In this document: in pieces, positions 35,779 to 45,502 of the stretch
How the letters are laid out: every line of letters starts with the position of its first letter
Position numbering within the stretch: position 1 is the first letter of the stretch
Assembly: GCF_004345645.1 (NCBI RefSeq)
Contig: NZ_SLWS01000022.1
Coordinates: 62,001 to 126,000, forward strand
DNA: 64,000 nt
Source of the DNA: Actinocrispum wychmicini
GTDB taxonomy: Bacteria; Actinomycetota; Actinomycetes; Mycobacteriales; Pseudonocardiaceae
Direction: 5' to 3'
Notes under the pieces: generated by a model
Told to the model about the DNA's origin: nothing
The model's input: the letters and a program-made list of their open reading frames with translations, nothing else
The model's database searches: none
Translations under genes and position numbers: made by a program

Positions 35779-38519
35779 GCCGGGTGATCGTCGGAAGCGA
35801 CGATTTTCCCCAGCGCCCGGCTCAATTCCGACCTGCCGGTGATGCCCAGTTTCCGGTAACAAAGCGTGAGTTGCTTCTCCACCGCGCGACGGGTGACCGA
35901 GAGCTCGGCGGCGATTTCGTGATTGGCGCGCCCGGTGGCGGCCAGTTCGGCTATCCGGCGCTGCACGTCGGTGAGGCTGGCCGGCGCGCGGTCGCCGAGT
36001 CGGGCCCTGGCCCGGTCGGCGAGCCACGGCGTGCCGCTGTCCTCGGCGATCAGCAGGCCCTGCCGCAGGTGTTCGCTCGCCTCCGGCCGGCCGTCGGCGT
36101 GCAGCCGGGTCCCCAGTTCCACCAGTGCCTTGCCCAGTTCCAGCCGGTTCGCCGAGAACTCCAATGTGGACACCGCGGCCCGGAGGACGGCCACGTCGCC
36201 GGTGAGCGCGCCCTTGATGCGCTGCGCCCGGCCGATCCCCTCGGCCGCGCCCCACCGTTCGGCGGCTTCGAGTTCCTCCTCGATCAGCCGCACCGCCTCG
36301 GCGGTGAAACCCAGCCTGTGGTGCAGCGCGGCGGCCAGGCTGCGCCACGCGAACAGCACCGGGTTGAGCCAGCCGGCACGGGCCAGCCGCCGGCCGCAGT
36401 CCTCGAACTCCTCCAGCGCGGCCCGCGGGTTCGACCGCGCCACCAGCGTCGCCTGCACCATCTGCCGGGTGATCCGGTGCGCCAGCCCGGCGTGCGTCGG
36501 CCGGTTCGGCGTGCCCGCCCGGATCCGCCGGGCCAGGCCAGGGTCGCTCGTCTCGGCCGCGACCCACAGCAGGCTCAGCCCGAACATCTCGTACGACTCG
36601 TAGAACCGGCCGGCCACCAGGTCACACGCCTGGGTCGCCGTGGCCAGCGCCTGCTTGTGCCGGCCGGACCGCATCAGCACGAACGCCTGCTCGCTGAGCA
36701 CCGACGCCAGGTCGATCCGGGAGTCGCGGCGGGTGGCCTCGGCCAGGGCCGCGTCCAGCCAGTCCGCGACACTCGCGTCGCCCGCCGCCACGGCACTCAC
36801 CACCACCAGCGGCATCGACCCGTAGACATGCGACGGGGTCGCGGGTTCCCTTGCCATCAAACGGTTCGTGACCCGCCCGATCTCGTGCGACGGCACCTGC
36901 CCGCTGAGTGTCGCCAGGTACAGCAGGACACCCACGAGCTCGCGTTCCGCCCAGGTGTCCAGCGGCGGCTCAGGTCCCAACGCGCGCAGCCGGTACACGG
37001 CCGCGTTGAGGGCCGACTGCTGTTCCCGGACGGCGAACCGGGACCGGGCCTCCAGCCGCAGGCACAGCTCCCGGTCCCGGCCGGTGAGCGTGGCCGGGTC
37101 GCCGAGTTCGTCGGCGACCCGGGTGGCCAGCTGGCCGGTGACCGGGTCGAAGATCATCGTGGGCAGGCGGGACACGGCGGCCGCCCGGTCCCGCGCGGTC
37201 GGCAGCACACCCACCGCCTGGCCGATGTGCTGCACCGCGGCCGCCGGGTTGGTCGAGCGTTCCACCGTGGCCAGCTCGACCAGCAGCCTGGCCCGGCGCG
37301 CGTCGTCCGGACCGCAGTTGAGCAACGTCCGCCGCAAATACCGTTGTGCGGCAGCGGGATCGTCGCGTCGCATGGCGCCGTCCACCCCGCCCAACAACAC
37401 CTCGGCCGTCCATTCCGGCTGGGGCGTGGTCACCGCGAGCAGTTCCCTCGCCGCCTGTTCGGCCGGATATCCCGCGGTGTACAGGCATTCCGCCGCACGC
37501 AGATGGATCTGCTCGGTCTCGGTGAGCGTCATCGACCCGTCGAACGCGTCGCGCAGACAGTCCCGCAGGAACCCGGTCTCGTCCGGTAACAGACCCAACG
37601 ACCGCAGGCTCTGCACCCCGTCGCACTGGTCGATCAGGGTGTGGTCCATCCGGCTGCCGAGCGACGCGATCGTACGGGCCAGGTTCCGGATGTCCTCGGG
37701 CTGCCCGGCCAGCGCGGCCGCCATCCGTTCCAGCAGCGACGGCGGCCGGGACGACCACACCGCCGCCGCGTGCGCGTTGTCCGGGCGGCCGCCCCGCGCG
37801 AGCACGTCCCGGAGCACCGACATCAGCACCAACGGGTTGCCACCGCTGGCTTTGTGACACGCGGCGGCGAACTCGTCGGCGGCGGGCTCGCCGAACTGCG
37901 CGCGCACGATCGTCGCGGTGGCAGCCGCCGACAACGGGGCCGGCTTGAGCACGCGGTCGGCGGCGAACGCGATCTCCCGCACGAGCGGCCGTGCCGCGCC
38001 CGCATCACCGGTCAGCACCGCTACCACCAGCAGCACCGATCTCCGGGACAGGTCCGTGGTCAGTCCGCGCAGCCAGGCGAGCGACTGCTGGTCGGCCCAT
38101 TGCAGGTCGTCCACCACGATCACGACCGGACGGTCCCGGCAGATCCTGGCGAGCAACGCGGTCAGGCCGTGCGCCGCAGCGTGCCGCCTGGTGGACAGCG
38201 GATCGTCGCCCAGCGCCAGGCCGGCGAACCCGGCCGTGCCGGCCAGCCACCGGTCCCGTACGTCCGGCGGCGTGGCCAGCAGGATCGGTTCGAAGAGCTG
38301 ACGGGCCACACCGAACTCGAAATCCTGCTCAAGACGCGCCGCGCTGGCCCGCAGCACGTGTTTGCCCTCGGCCGCCGGCAGGTGCGGAATCTCGTTGAGC
38401 ACCGCGGATTTGCCCGTGCCGAGCGGCCCGCGGACCAGGACCACCGATCCCCGCCCGGTGTCGCCCGGCTGAACCGCCGCCGCGAGGGCGGCCAGTTCAC
38501 CACCGCGTTCAAGTAGCAC
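35745..38519 (-). CDS. LAL-family (large ATP-binding LuxR) transcriptional regulator, third of tandem
   Basis: This 924-residue protein has a P-loop GPLGTGKS at residues 31-38, a Walker B VVIVVDDLQWAD near residue 130, a long helical TPR-like middle, and a C-terminal LuxR HTH (LTDVQRRIAELAATGRANHEIAAEL, then RRAVEKQLTLCYRKLGI). LAL regulators (MalT/PikD type) are common activators in macrolide and polyene clusters. The start is a GTG at 38519 that overlaps the end of the preceding LAL gene by 11 bases, which argues for translational coupling. The ATPase motif is intact. Confidence 0.93.
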   Translation of the reverse strand: MLLERGGELAALAAAVQPGDTGRGSVVLVRGPLGTGKSAVLNEIPHLPAAEGKHVLRASAARLEQDFEFGVARQLFEPILLATPPDVRDRWLAGTAGFAGLALGDDPLSTRRHAAAHGLTALLARICRDRPVVIVVDDLQWADQQSLAWLRGLTTDLSRRSVLLVVAVLTGDAGAARPLVREIAFAADRVLKPAPLSAAATATIVRAQFGEPAADEFAAACHKASGGNPLVLMSVLRDVLARGGRPDNAHAAAVWSSRPPSLLERMAAALAGQPEDIRNLARTIASLGSRMDHTLIDQCDGVQSLRSLGLLPDETGFLRDCLRDAFDGSMTLTETEQIHLRAAECLYTAGYPAEQAARELLAVTTPQPEWTAEVLLGGVDGAMRRDDPAAAQRYLRRTLLNCGPDDARRARLLVELATVERSTNPAAAVQHIGQAVGVLPTARDRAAAVSRLPTMIFDPVTGQLATRVADELGDPATLTGRDRELCLRLEARSRFAVREQQSALNAAVYRLRALGPEPPLDTWAERELVGVLLYLATLSGQVPSHEIGRVTNRLMAREPATPSHVYGSMPLVVVSAVAAGDASVADWLDAALAEATRRDSRIDLASVLSEQAFVLMRSGRHKQALATATQACDLVAGRFYESYEMFGLSLLWVAAETSDPGLARRIRAGTPNRPTHAGLAHRITRQMVQATLVARSNPRAALEEFEDCGRRLARAGWLNPVLFAWRSLAAALHHRLGFTAEAVRLIEEELEAAERWGAAEGIGRAQRIKGALTGDVAVLRAAVSTLEFSANRLELGKALVELGTRLHADGRPEASEHLRQGLLIAEDSGTPWLADRARARLGDRAPASLTDVQRRIAELAATGRANHEIAAELSVTRRAVEKQLTLCYRKLGITGRSELSRALGKIVASDDHPATLMEPQITEP

Positions 38520-41202
38520 GATCGCATTCCCCAGTGCTCTCGCCGAGCGCTGTGCGCAACTCGGCCCGCCCGGCGATGCCGAGCTTGCGGTAGATGTTGG
38601 TCAGATGCAGCTCGACCGTACGTTTGGCCAGCCGCAACCGGGCGGCGACGGCCGCGTTGGACAGCCCCTCGGCCGCCAGTCGCGCCACTTCCACCTGGAC
38701 CGGCGACAGCGTGCTGTCGGTCCGCGGCACGCTCGCGAACTGCCGGGACAACTCGTTCAGCCGCGGCATCAGGTGATCCCAGCCGTGCTGTGACACCAGC
38801 CCGGTCGCCTCTCGCAACAACGCGCTCACGTCCGTGTGCTGACCAGCCGCGAGCCGCGCCGCGGCCAGTTCGATCACCGCGCGCGTGTGCAGCAACCGAT
38901 GCGGCCCGTCCCGCAACGCCTGCGCGGCTTTGCCGAGCCGGGTGAGGCCGACCGCGTCACCGAACGCCAGCCCGCCGCACAGGTGCGCCAGACCGATCGG
39001 CCCCGGCACGCCCCAGGTGTACGCGAGCGCCGTCTCCTCCTCGATCAACCGGGCCGCTGTGTTCAGATGCCCGCACGCCTGGTGCGCGATCGCGGCGAAC
39101 GACCGCCACGCCAGCAGGGCGGGATTGCGCCACTGGTCCGCGGCCAACCGGCGGCCACACTCGGTCAGCAGCAGGGCGGCGGCCGACGGCTGCCCGCCGG
39201 CCAGGGTGAGCAGGCCCCGGGCGAACAGCAGGTACGTCCAGCCGAGGCTGCCGACACTGGTGGCGGGCATCGGCGCGGCGGCCACCATCTCGGCGCGCTC
39301 CACCATGCCGCGCTCCAGGTCGATCAGGATCTCCACGGCCACCAGCCGCGGCAGCGTGCCGGCGTGCCACCGTTGCCTCGGCACCTCGGCCGTGGCCGCG
39401 TGCAGGTCGCGGGTGGCCTCGTCGAGCAGGCCGCGGTGCAGCATCAGCTCGGCCCTGGTCGCCAACGCCAGTCCCACCGCCGGCCGGGCCCGGCGGCGCC
39501 GTGCCCCGGCCACCACCTCGTCCAGCCGGGCCGTCGCCTCCTCCGCCTCACCGGCCAGGAACAGTGCCTTGACCGCGGCCACGCGTGGCGCGAACGGCCA
39601 GCCGTCGGTGTTGCCCGCCAACGCCTTCCGGGCCAACGCCCGGCACCTGGCCAGGTGCCGGCCGCGCGCGGCGACCCGCCACGCGGCCACACCAGCCTGC
39701 GCGGGGTCGTCCGGCAACTCGGGGAGTTCCGGCAGCACGGGCAGAACCAGTTCACTGGCGCCGTGCCGGGCGTCCTCGGCCACGGCGGACAGCGCGAGCA
39801 CCGAATCCCGTTCCGCAGCGCCGATCCCGGGCCGCCGTGCCGCGGCGGCGATCGCGCGGTCGACCAACGTGGTGTCGCCACGGCACACCAGCAGGTCGGC
39901 GGCGGTGATCCGGTACGCGCCGAGATCAGCGCCGTCCGTCTCGCGCAGCAACCGGTCCAGCCGCCGGTCGCCGGCCTCGGGGTTGGTCAACAGCTCGACC
40001 GTGCTCAGCTCCAGCAGGACCGCGGCCCGGACCGGCGCGGACATCGGCTCACGCAGCGCCCGGGTGAGCAGGTCGGCGGCGAGCGCGTCCAGACCGGCCT
40101 CCTGGGCCCGGCCGGCCGCGACCCGCAGCGCCTCGATCGCCCACGGCCGGCCGATCGGCGGCGCGGCCAACAGCATCCGGCCCACGGTCTCGTCGGGAAA
40201 ACCCATGTCGTGCGCGATCTCCACGGCCTCACCGAACAGTGCCGCCCGGCCATGGAGGTCCATTGTGGACATCACGGGCCCGCGCGCGGACGGCTCGACG
40301 GCGGTGCCGGCGACCAACCCGGTGCCGGCGAGCGCGGCGAAGATGTCGATGGCGGCGGCCCGGGACACGCGGGCCAGCCGGCACACCCCGGTGAACGGCA
40401 GGTCCTCGCCACCGGCGACGCTCGCGCGCAGCACCGAGATCCACGTGTCCGGCAGGTCGCCGACGATCCGGTCCAGATGCTCGGCCCGCACCTCCGCCGC
40501 CGCCGCACGGATCCGTTGCGCGTTGAGCCTGCCGTGCGCGCCACGCCCCAACGTCGCCCGCAGCACAGCGGGATTCCCGTCGACGGACTCCGTCACAGCC
40601 GCCACGACCTTCTCGCTGACGTCGGTGCCGCTGTGCGTGTGCACGATCCACCGAACACCGTTGGCGCTCAACGGACGTACCTGAAGGACGGTCGCGCCGA
40701 GCGAGTCCACGTCCAGCACGGCTGGCGCGGCCGTGTTCACGCTCACCGCCACCAGCACCGGCCGGTCCTGAAGCCGCCCGACAATGCCCGCCAGCCAGCA
40801 CAGCGACTCCGGGTCGGCCCGGTGCAGGTCGTCGACGACGAGCACCAGGCCGCGGTCGCAGGCACCGGGCGTCAGGTCGCGCAGTCCGATGTGGGCGTCC
40901 GGCGGCGGCTGCTCGGGCGCGAGCGCGGCCAGCAGTTGGGCGGGCACGTCGAGCCGACGTTCGCCGGGCGCGCAGCGGGCCAGCCCGACCGGCAGCCCGA
41001 CCTGTTCGGCCAGCCCAGCCGCCTCGGCCAGCAGGGCACTGCGGCCCACCCCGGGCGGCCCCTGCACGACCACGAATGCGGACCGGCCAGCGAGCACGTC
41101 CAACACGAGCTGGTCCAGGACGGCCAGTTCGGCGTCGCGTTCGATCAGCGTGTTCCCGGTGCCCGCGCCCAGCAGCCTGGTCTGCAGGCTCTCACTGGTC
41201 AT
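38509..41202 (-). CDS. LAL-family transcriptional regulator, second of tandem, with altered P-loop
   Basis: This 897-residue protein shares the LAL layout: N-terminal nucleotide-binding region, helical repeats, and C-terminal LuxR HTH (LSPVQVEVARLAAEGLSNAAVAARL, then KRTVELHLTNIYRKLGI). The P-loop reads GPPGVGRS (residues 48-55), with arginine at position 54 in place of the near-invariant lysine, while Walker B (LVLVVDDLHRADP) is kept. ATP binding or hydrolysis may therefore be weak or absent. It starts at ATG 41202, overlapping the previous LAL by 11 bases, and itself overlaps the next one by 11. Confidence 0.92.
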   Translation of the reverse strand: MTSESLQTRLLGAGTGNTLIERDAELAVLDQLVLDVLAGRSAFVVVQGPPGVGRSALLAEAAGLAEQVGLPVGLARCAPGERRLDVPAQLLAALAPEQPPPDAHIGLRDLTPGACDRGLVLVVDDLHRADPESLCWLAGIVGRLQDRPVLVAVSVNTAAPAVLDVDSLGATVLQVRPLSANGVRWIVHTHSGTDVSEKVVAAVTESVDGNPAVLRATLGRGAHGRLNAQRIRAAAAEVRAEHLDRIVGDLPDTWISVLRASVAGGEDLPFTGVCRLARVSRAAAIDIFAALAGTGLVAGTAVEPSARGPVMSTMDLHGRAALFGEAVEIAHDMGFPDETVGRMLLAAPPIGRPWAIEALRVAAGRAQEAGLDALAADLLTRALREPMSAPVRAAVLLELSTVELLTNPEAGDRRLDRLLRETDGADLGAYRITAADLLVCRGDTTLVDRAIAAAARRPGIGAAERDSVLALSAVAEDARHGASELVLPVLPELPELPDDPAQAGVAAWRVAARGRHLARCRALARKALAGNTDGWPFAPRVAAVKALFLAGEAEEATARLDEVVAGARRRRARPAVGLALATRAELMLHRGLLDEATRDLHAATAEVPRQRWHAGTLPRLVAVEILIDLERGMVERAEMVAAAPMPATSVGSLGWTYLLFARGLLTLAGGQPSAAALLLTECGRRLAADQWRNPALLAWRSFAAIAHQACGHLNTAARLIEEETALAYTWGVPGPIGLAHLCGGLAFGDAVGLTRLGKAAQALRDGPHRLLHTRAVIELAAARLAAGQHTDVSALLREATGLVSQHGWDHLMPRLNELSRQFASVPRTDSTLSPVQVEVARLAAEGLSNAAVAARLRLAKRTVELHLTNIYRKLGIAGRAELRTALGESTGECDRAT

Positions 41203-43933
41203 CGGACCAGGGCGGATCGGTCTCGAGCGCGGTTTCGAGTACGGCCGCCAGCTCGTTGCGCCGGCTCACCCCCAGCTTGCGGTACACGTTGGTGAGGTGG
41301 AACTCCACGGTCCGCACGGTCACGAAGAGGCTGTCGGAGATCTCCCGGTTGCTCACGTCCCGCGCGGCCAGCTCGGCCACCTGCCGCTCGCTGCCGGTCA
41401 GCACGTCCACCCGGCTCGTCGCGTGCGGCATCCGGCCACCGGCTTCGACGAGCCGCGCCCGAGCCGGGACCGCGAGCGCGGTGTAGCCCGACCGGCCCGA
41501 CAACAACGCGGCACGGCGTAAGTGTGCGCGCGCCTGCTTGTCGTCCACGTCGAGCAACGCGCAGCCGAGGAAGTACTCGGCCTGCATCTGGCAGATCTTC
41601 GCGGGGGACTGGTCCAGCAGCTCCATCGCCGACGACAGCAGGGCGATCCGCTCCGGACCCGTCGTCACGACACCCTTGGCAAGCAGGACCATGCCGCGGC
41701 TGCGGGCGGTGTCCCACAGCAGGCTGAGCCGCTCGCCGTGCTCGACGAACTCGGTCGCCTCGGCGAACCGGCCCGCCATGGCGAGCAGCATCGCGCCCGA
41801 CAACCACCAGGGCGCGAACATCGGGTTGGTGACGCCGGCGTCCGCCAGGCTGCGCCCGCACGTCCTGAGCAGCTCGACCGCGGCCGGCAGGTCGCCGCGC
41901 TGGGTCAGCAGGGACGCCTTGACCACCAGATGGACGTGGTACTCCAGGAGCGCCTCCGGGCCGGGCTTGACATCGATGTCGGCGAGCGCCGCCTCCGCGC
42001 CGTCCACATCGGACTGCGCGTCCCTGGCGAGGGCCAGCACCAGCCGGGCCAGGGTGGCGTCCAGGGACCAGGGCTGGCGCGCGGCGACGTCGATCGCGGC
42101 CCGCGCGTCGGCCACCGCCTGGTCGATCTCGGCCAGGTCCAGCCACACCATGCCCCGGACGCTGAGCGCGAGCACCTCCGTCCAGGCGTCGTTGCGCCGC
42201 CGCGACTCCACGGTGGCGCGGTTCAGCCCGTCCAACGCGGCGTCGGAGTCGTCGACCATGAACAGCACCCGCGACGCCGTCACCGCCGACCACCCACCGG
42301 GCAGGTGCTCGTCGCGGGACAACGCCCGCCGCGCGTCCTCGGCGGCCTCCGCGGGCTTGCCCGTGAGCGCGGTGACCAGGGCACGCACCGCCAGGACATG
42401 CTGCTCCGCGGGGGTTCCGGCGCCTGGCGGGGGCGCGGTGGCCAGCCGCAGCCGCAACGTCCTGATCGCGGACGTCTCGTTCGAACCGGTGATGGCCACC
42501 ACGGATTCCAGCGTGGTGCGCAGGTCGCAGTCGGCCAGGTCGGGATTGTCGCCCACTTCGGCCGTGAGCGCGGCGAGGGCGCGGTCGAGCACCCGGACCG
42601 TGGTCGTCCTCGGCCGGACCACCAGGGACGCCCACCCGATCTGCGCGGCGATCCGGGCCGTCGTGCGGACGTCCGTCGCCCGCGGCATGACGTCCTCCAG
42701 ATGCGCCAAGGCGGCCACCGGATCCGTGGTGACCAGGGCGTTGGCCAGATCCAGCTGCACGTCGACGTCGTCCGGGCGCGCTTCGAGCAGCCGGGTGAGA
42801 TAGCGGGCCGCGTCCGCGTTCGCGCCGTGGTGGGCGGCGGTGGCGGCGGCCTCGCGCAGCACGCGCCGGGTCCACGGTAGATCCAGAGCAGGCAGCCGCA
42901 TGACCTGTTCGGCGACGTCGGTGACCGGGCGGGCCGCGTCGCTGAGCACCTGCGCCGCCCGCATCCGCAGCCGCGCCAGCTCGCCGTCCGGCAGCACGTC
43001 CAGGAACGACTCGGCCACCGGGTTCGCCCCCGAAACGGTGAGAACTCCCTTGTGACGCAACGTTCTCATCGCCACCTCGACCAGCCGGGGCGGCACCTGC
43101 GCGAGCAGCGCGACCCGTTCGGTGTGCGTGTCGTGCAGGATCGCGATCGCCCTGGCCACGCGGTGGACATAGCCCGGCAGGCCGGTCAGGGAGGCGTCCG
43201 CGGCCGGCCCGCCCGGCGCGGCCACCTGCGCGGCGTCGTCCGCGCCCGGCCGCGACCCGTTCGCGACCAGCGGCGCGAGCAGTCCGTCGAGCAGCGCCGG
43301 GTTTCCGCCACACACCTCGGCACAGCGCCGGGTGAACGCCGGATCCGGCGGCTCGCCGAACTTCTCCGCGATGATCTCGGCGATCGCCGGCTCGGGCAGC
43401 GGCTCCAGGTACAGCGTGCCGGCCAGCCGGTTGGCGACGATCTCGGTGAGCGCCCCGCCGGCCCGCACCGGCTGGTCGCCGACCTGGGCCAGCAGCACGA
43501 AAAGCGGCTGGCCGGCGGCCCGGCGCAGCAGGAAGTCCAGCCACCGCAAGGACAACTCGTCGCAGTGGTGCACGTCGTCGAGCACGAGCACGAGCGGCCC
43601 CTGGGTGAGCAGGACGGCGACCGGCCGGTAAAGGGCGGACAACGCCGAGAACGTGGCCTCGGTGCCGGGCGGTAAGCACACGTCCGGTGACGTTTCCGCC
43701 GCGGTCAGCAATTCCCGGACAGCCGAGTGACCGGCCGGCCGGCACCAGGCCCGCAACACCCGGGCACCGGGATACGTCGTGGCGTCGAGCAATGTGGTCT
43801 TGCCGATTCCAGCCGGACCGCGAACAAGCAGTACTTGTACGGTTCCCGCGCTCGCCTCCGTGTAAAAGGCGCGCACGCGGGCCAATTCGTCCGACCTTCC
43901 GGCCAATCTCGTGCGAAGTACGCCGACCGGCAC
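41192..43933 (-). CDS. LAL-family transcriptional regulator, first of tandem
   Basis: A 913-residue LAL regulator with P-loop GPAGIGKT (residues 39-46 from the chosen start), Walker B LVLVLDDVHHCDE and a C-terminal LuxR HTH (LTGSERQVAELAARDVSNREISDSL, then VRTVEFHLTNVYRKLGV). I chose GTG 43933 because AAGGGG lies six bases upstream; the frame stays open to a GTG at 44002, but that start has no visible ribosome binding site. It leads a three-gene operon of LAL regulators. An inverted repeat at 44074-44090 upstream may be its operator. Confidence 0.9.
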   Translation of the reverse strand: MPVGVLRTRLAGRSDELARVRAFYTEASAGTVQVLLVRGPAGIGKTTLLDATTYPGARVLRAWCRPAGHSAVRELLTAAETSPDVCLPPGTEATFSALSALYRPVAVLLTQGPLVLVLDDVHHCDELSLRWLDFLLRRAAGQPLFVLLAQVGDQPVRAGGALTEIVANRLAGTLYLEPLPEPAIAEIIAEKFGEPPDPAFTRRCAEVCGGNPALLDGLLAPLVANGSRPGADDAAQVAAPGGPAADASLTGLPGYVHRVARAIAILHDTHTERVALLAQVPPRLVEVAMRTLRHKGVLTVSGANPVAESFLDVLPDGELARLRMRAAQVLSDAARPVTDVAEQVMRLPALDLPWTRRVLREAAATAAHHGANADAARYLTRLLEARPDDVDVQLDLANALVTTDPVAALAHLEDVMPRATDVRTTARIAAQIGWASLVVRPRTTTVRVLDRALAALTAEVGDNPDLADCDLRTTLESVVAITGSNETSAIRTLRLRLATAPPPGAGTPAEQHVLAVRALVTALTGKPAEAAEDARRALSRDEHLPGGWSAVTASRVLFMVDDSDAALDGLNRATVESRRRNDAWTEVLALSVRGMVWLDLAEIDQAVADARAAIDVAARQPWSLDATLARLVLALARDAQSDVDGAEAALADIDVKPGPEALLEYHVHLVVKASLLTQRGDLPAAVELLRTCGRSLADAGVTNPMFAPWWLSGAMLLAMAGRFAEATEFVEHGERLSLLWDTARSRGMVLLAKGVVTTGPERIALLSSAMELLDQSPAKICQMQAEYFLGCALLDVDDKQARAHLRRAALLSGRSGYTALAVPARARLVEAGGRMPHATSRVDVLTGSERQVAELAARDVSNREISDSLFVTVRTVEFHLTNVYRKLGVSRRNELAAVLETALETDPPWSDDQ

Positions 43934-44223
43934 GCTGATCCCCTTCCCCCAGAAGAAGTGGTCACCCGCCGCGGCCTCCGCAAACGCCCCCATGCTGTCC
44001 ACGGTGGACCGACGTCGATGGGCGAACTATACCGTCGTTCCCCCCGGAAGTGGATCACCTCGCGAAACATGTCTGTCACGGAGGGTGACATCAAACTGTG
44101 TGTGGTCGCGACCTTCGCCAATCCTTCGGCACAATACTCCGATCGGGTCACATCGATGGTGGGAAAAGGCGCACTGCAGTTACCTGCAACAAGCGAAAAA
44201 TATTCGTCAATGGCGCGGAATGG
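43934..44223. promoter_or_regulatory. 290-bp intergenic region, promoter of the LAL operon
   Basis: This gap separates the DegT aminotransferase 3' end from the first LAL gene; both are on the minus strand. It contains the 6-5-6 inverted repeat at 44074-44090 and an AT-rich stretch around 44190-44220 (AAGCGAAAAATATTCG). It probably contains the LAL operon promoter. No RNA gene was recognised. Confidence 0.5.
44074..44090. promoter_or_regulatory. Inverted repeat TGTCAC-N5-GTGACA, putative operator
   Basis: Perfect 6-bp arms TGTCAC and GTGACA with a 5-bp GGAGG spacer (17 bp total). It lies about 140 bases upstream of the start chosen for the first LAL gene. Size and symmetry fit a dimeric HTH repressor or activator; the cognate protein is unknown. 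Confidence 0.45.
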
Positions 44224-45432
44224 TTACCCCACAGCGGTGACCAGGGTCCGTGTCGTGCGCGACTGAACCAACGGTCCCTGCCGCACCGCGAACCGGATCA
44301 AATCGGCGATCGCGGACACGTCGGCGCCGGAAACGCTCGGGCCGGTCGGCAGCGCGAGCACCTGCCCGGCCAAGCGCTCGGTCATCGGCAGCGACACAGG
44401 CGACTCGGTCACGTACGGCTCCAACTGGTGGCATCCCGGCGAGAAATAGCACTGCGCCATGACGTTCTCGGCCACCAGCAGGTCCAGCAGCGCATCACGG
44501 TGCAGGCCGGTCACCGCCGCGTCCACCTTGACGACCAGGTACTGGTGGTTGTTCCGGTGGCGCTCGTCGTACCGGTGCACCTCGATCCCCGGTATGTCGG
44601 CCAGTGCGGCGCGGTACATGTCGTACCGGACACGGTTCTGCGCCACCGACTCCGGCAGCGCCTCCAATGACGTCAACCCCATCGCGGCCGACCCCTCGGT
44701 CATCTTGGCGTTCGTGCCGACCGATCCGATGCCGCCGTCCGCGCGGCGGCCGAAGTTGTGCGCGGCCCGCACCCGCTCGGCGAAGTCGTCGTCGTCGGTC
44801 ACTACCGCGCCGCCTTCGAAGGCGTTCACCACCTTGGTGGCGTGGAAGCTGAACACCTCCGCCTGGCCGAACCCGCCGATCGGCCGGTCGCCGAACGTGC
44901 ACCCGACACCCTGGGCGGCGTCGAAGAACAGCGCCAGGCCACGGCGTCGCGCGATCTCCGCCAGACGCGGGACGTCACACGCCTGACCCCACAGGTGCAC
45001 GCCGATGATCGCGCTCGTACGGGCCGTGACCAACGCCTCGACCTGGTCCGGGTCGATACAGCCGGTCACCGGGTCGATGTCGCAGAACACCGGACGCAGC
45101 CCCGGGTACCGCATCGAGTGCGGCGTGGCCACGTACGTCATCGCCGGCATGATCACCTCGCCGGTCAGCCCCGCGGCCTGCACCAGCAGACTCAGCGCGA
45201 TGGTGGCGTTGCAGGTCGCGACGCAGTGCCGCACCCCGGCGACCTCGGCCACCTGCTGCTCGAACTCGCGCACCAACGGCCCGCAGTGCGTCAGCCAGCC
45301 ACTGTCCAGGGCGCCGTCCAGCCGCTTGTACAGCCGCGCCCGGTCACCGGTGTTGGGCCGGCCCACCACCATCGGCTGGGCGAAAGCCGGCGGCCCTCCG
45401 AACCACGCCAGGTCGTCCACCGTCCGCTTCAT
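44224..45432 (-). CDS. DegT/DnrJ/EryC1/StrS aminotransferase
   Basis: A 402-residue PLP-dependent aminotransferase of the sugar-aminotransferase family. It has the N-terminal GGPPAF signature, the aspartate region FFDAAQGVG, and the PLP lysine in FSFHATKVVNAFEGG. Such enzymes aminate NDP-keto-deoxysugars, so it may make the aminosugar used by the glycosyltransferase, although no other NDP-deoxysugar genes flank it. It lies 70 bases downstream of the response regulator on the same strand and may be read through from the LLM-kinase-regulator operon. A non-sugar ketone substrate is also possible. Confidence 0.9.
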   Translation of the reverse strand: MKRTVDDLAWFGGPPAFAQPMVVGRPNTGDRARLYKRLDGALDSGWLTHCGPLVREFEQQVAEVAGVRHCVATCNATIALSLLVQAAGLTGEVIMPAMTYVATPHSMRYPGLRPVFCDIDPVTGCIDPDQVEALVTARTSAIIGVHLWGQACDVPRLAEIARRRGLALFFDAAQGVGCTFGDRPIGGFGQAEVFSFHATKVVNAFEGGAVVTDDDDFAERVRAAHNFGRRADGGIGSVGTNAKMTEGSAAMGLTSLEALPESVAQNRVRYDMYRAALADIPGIEVHRYDERHRNNHQYLVVKVDAAVTGLHRDALLDLLVAENVMAQCYFSPGCHQLEPYVTESPVSLPMTERLAGQVLALPTGPSVSGADVSAIADLIRFAVRQGPLVQSRTTRTLVTAVG

Positions 45433-45502
45433 GGCCGAGATAGTGCCGCGCCCCGCCAGCCCCGCCGCCCCCTAACACAGCGGTTCTGGTGAATTCACGA
45501 GA

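Noticed and set aside
44003..44266. Small plus-strand open frames in the gap upstream of the LAL operon
   Set aside because: They overlap gene ends, have no ribosome binding site and no recognisable domain.
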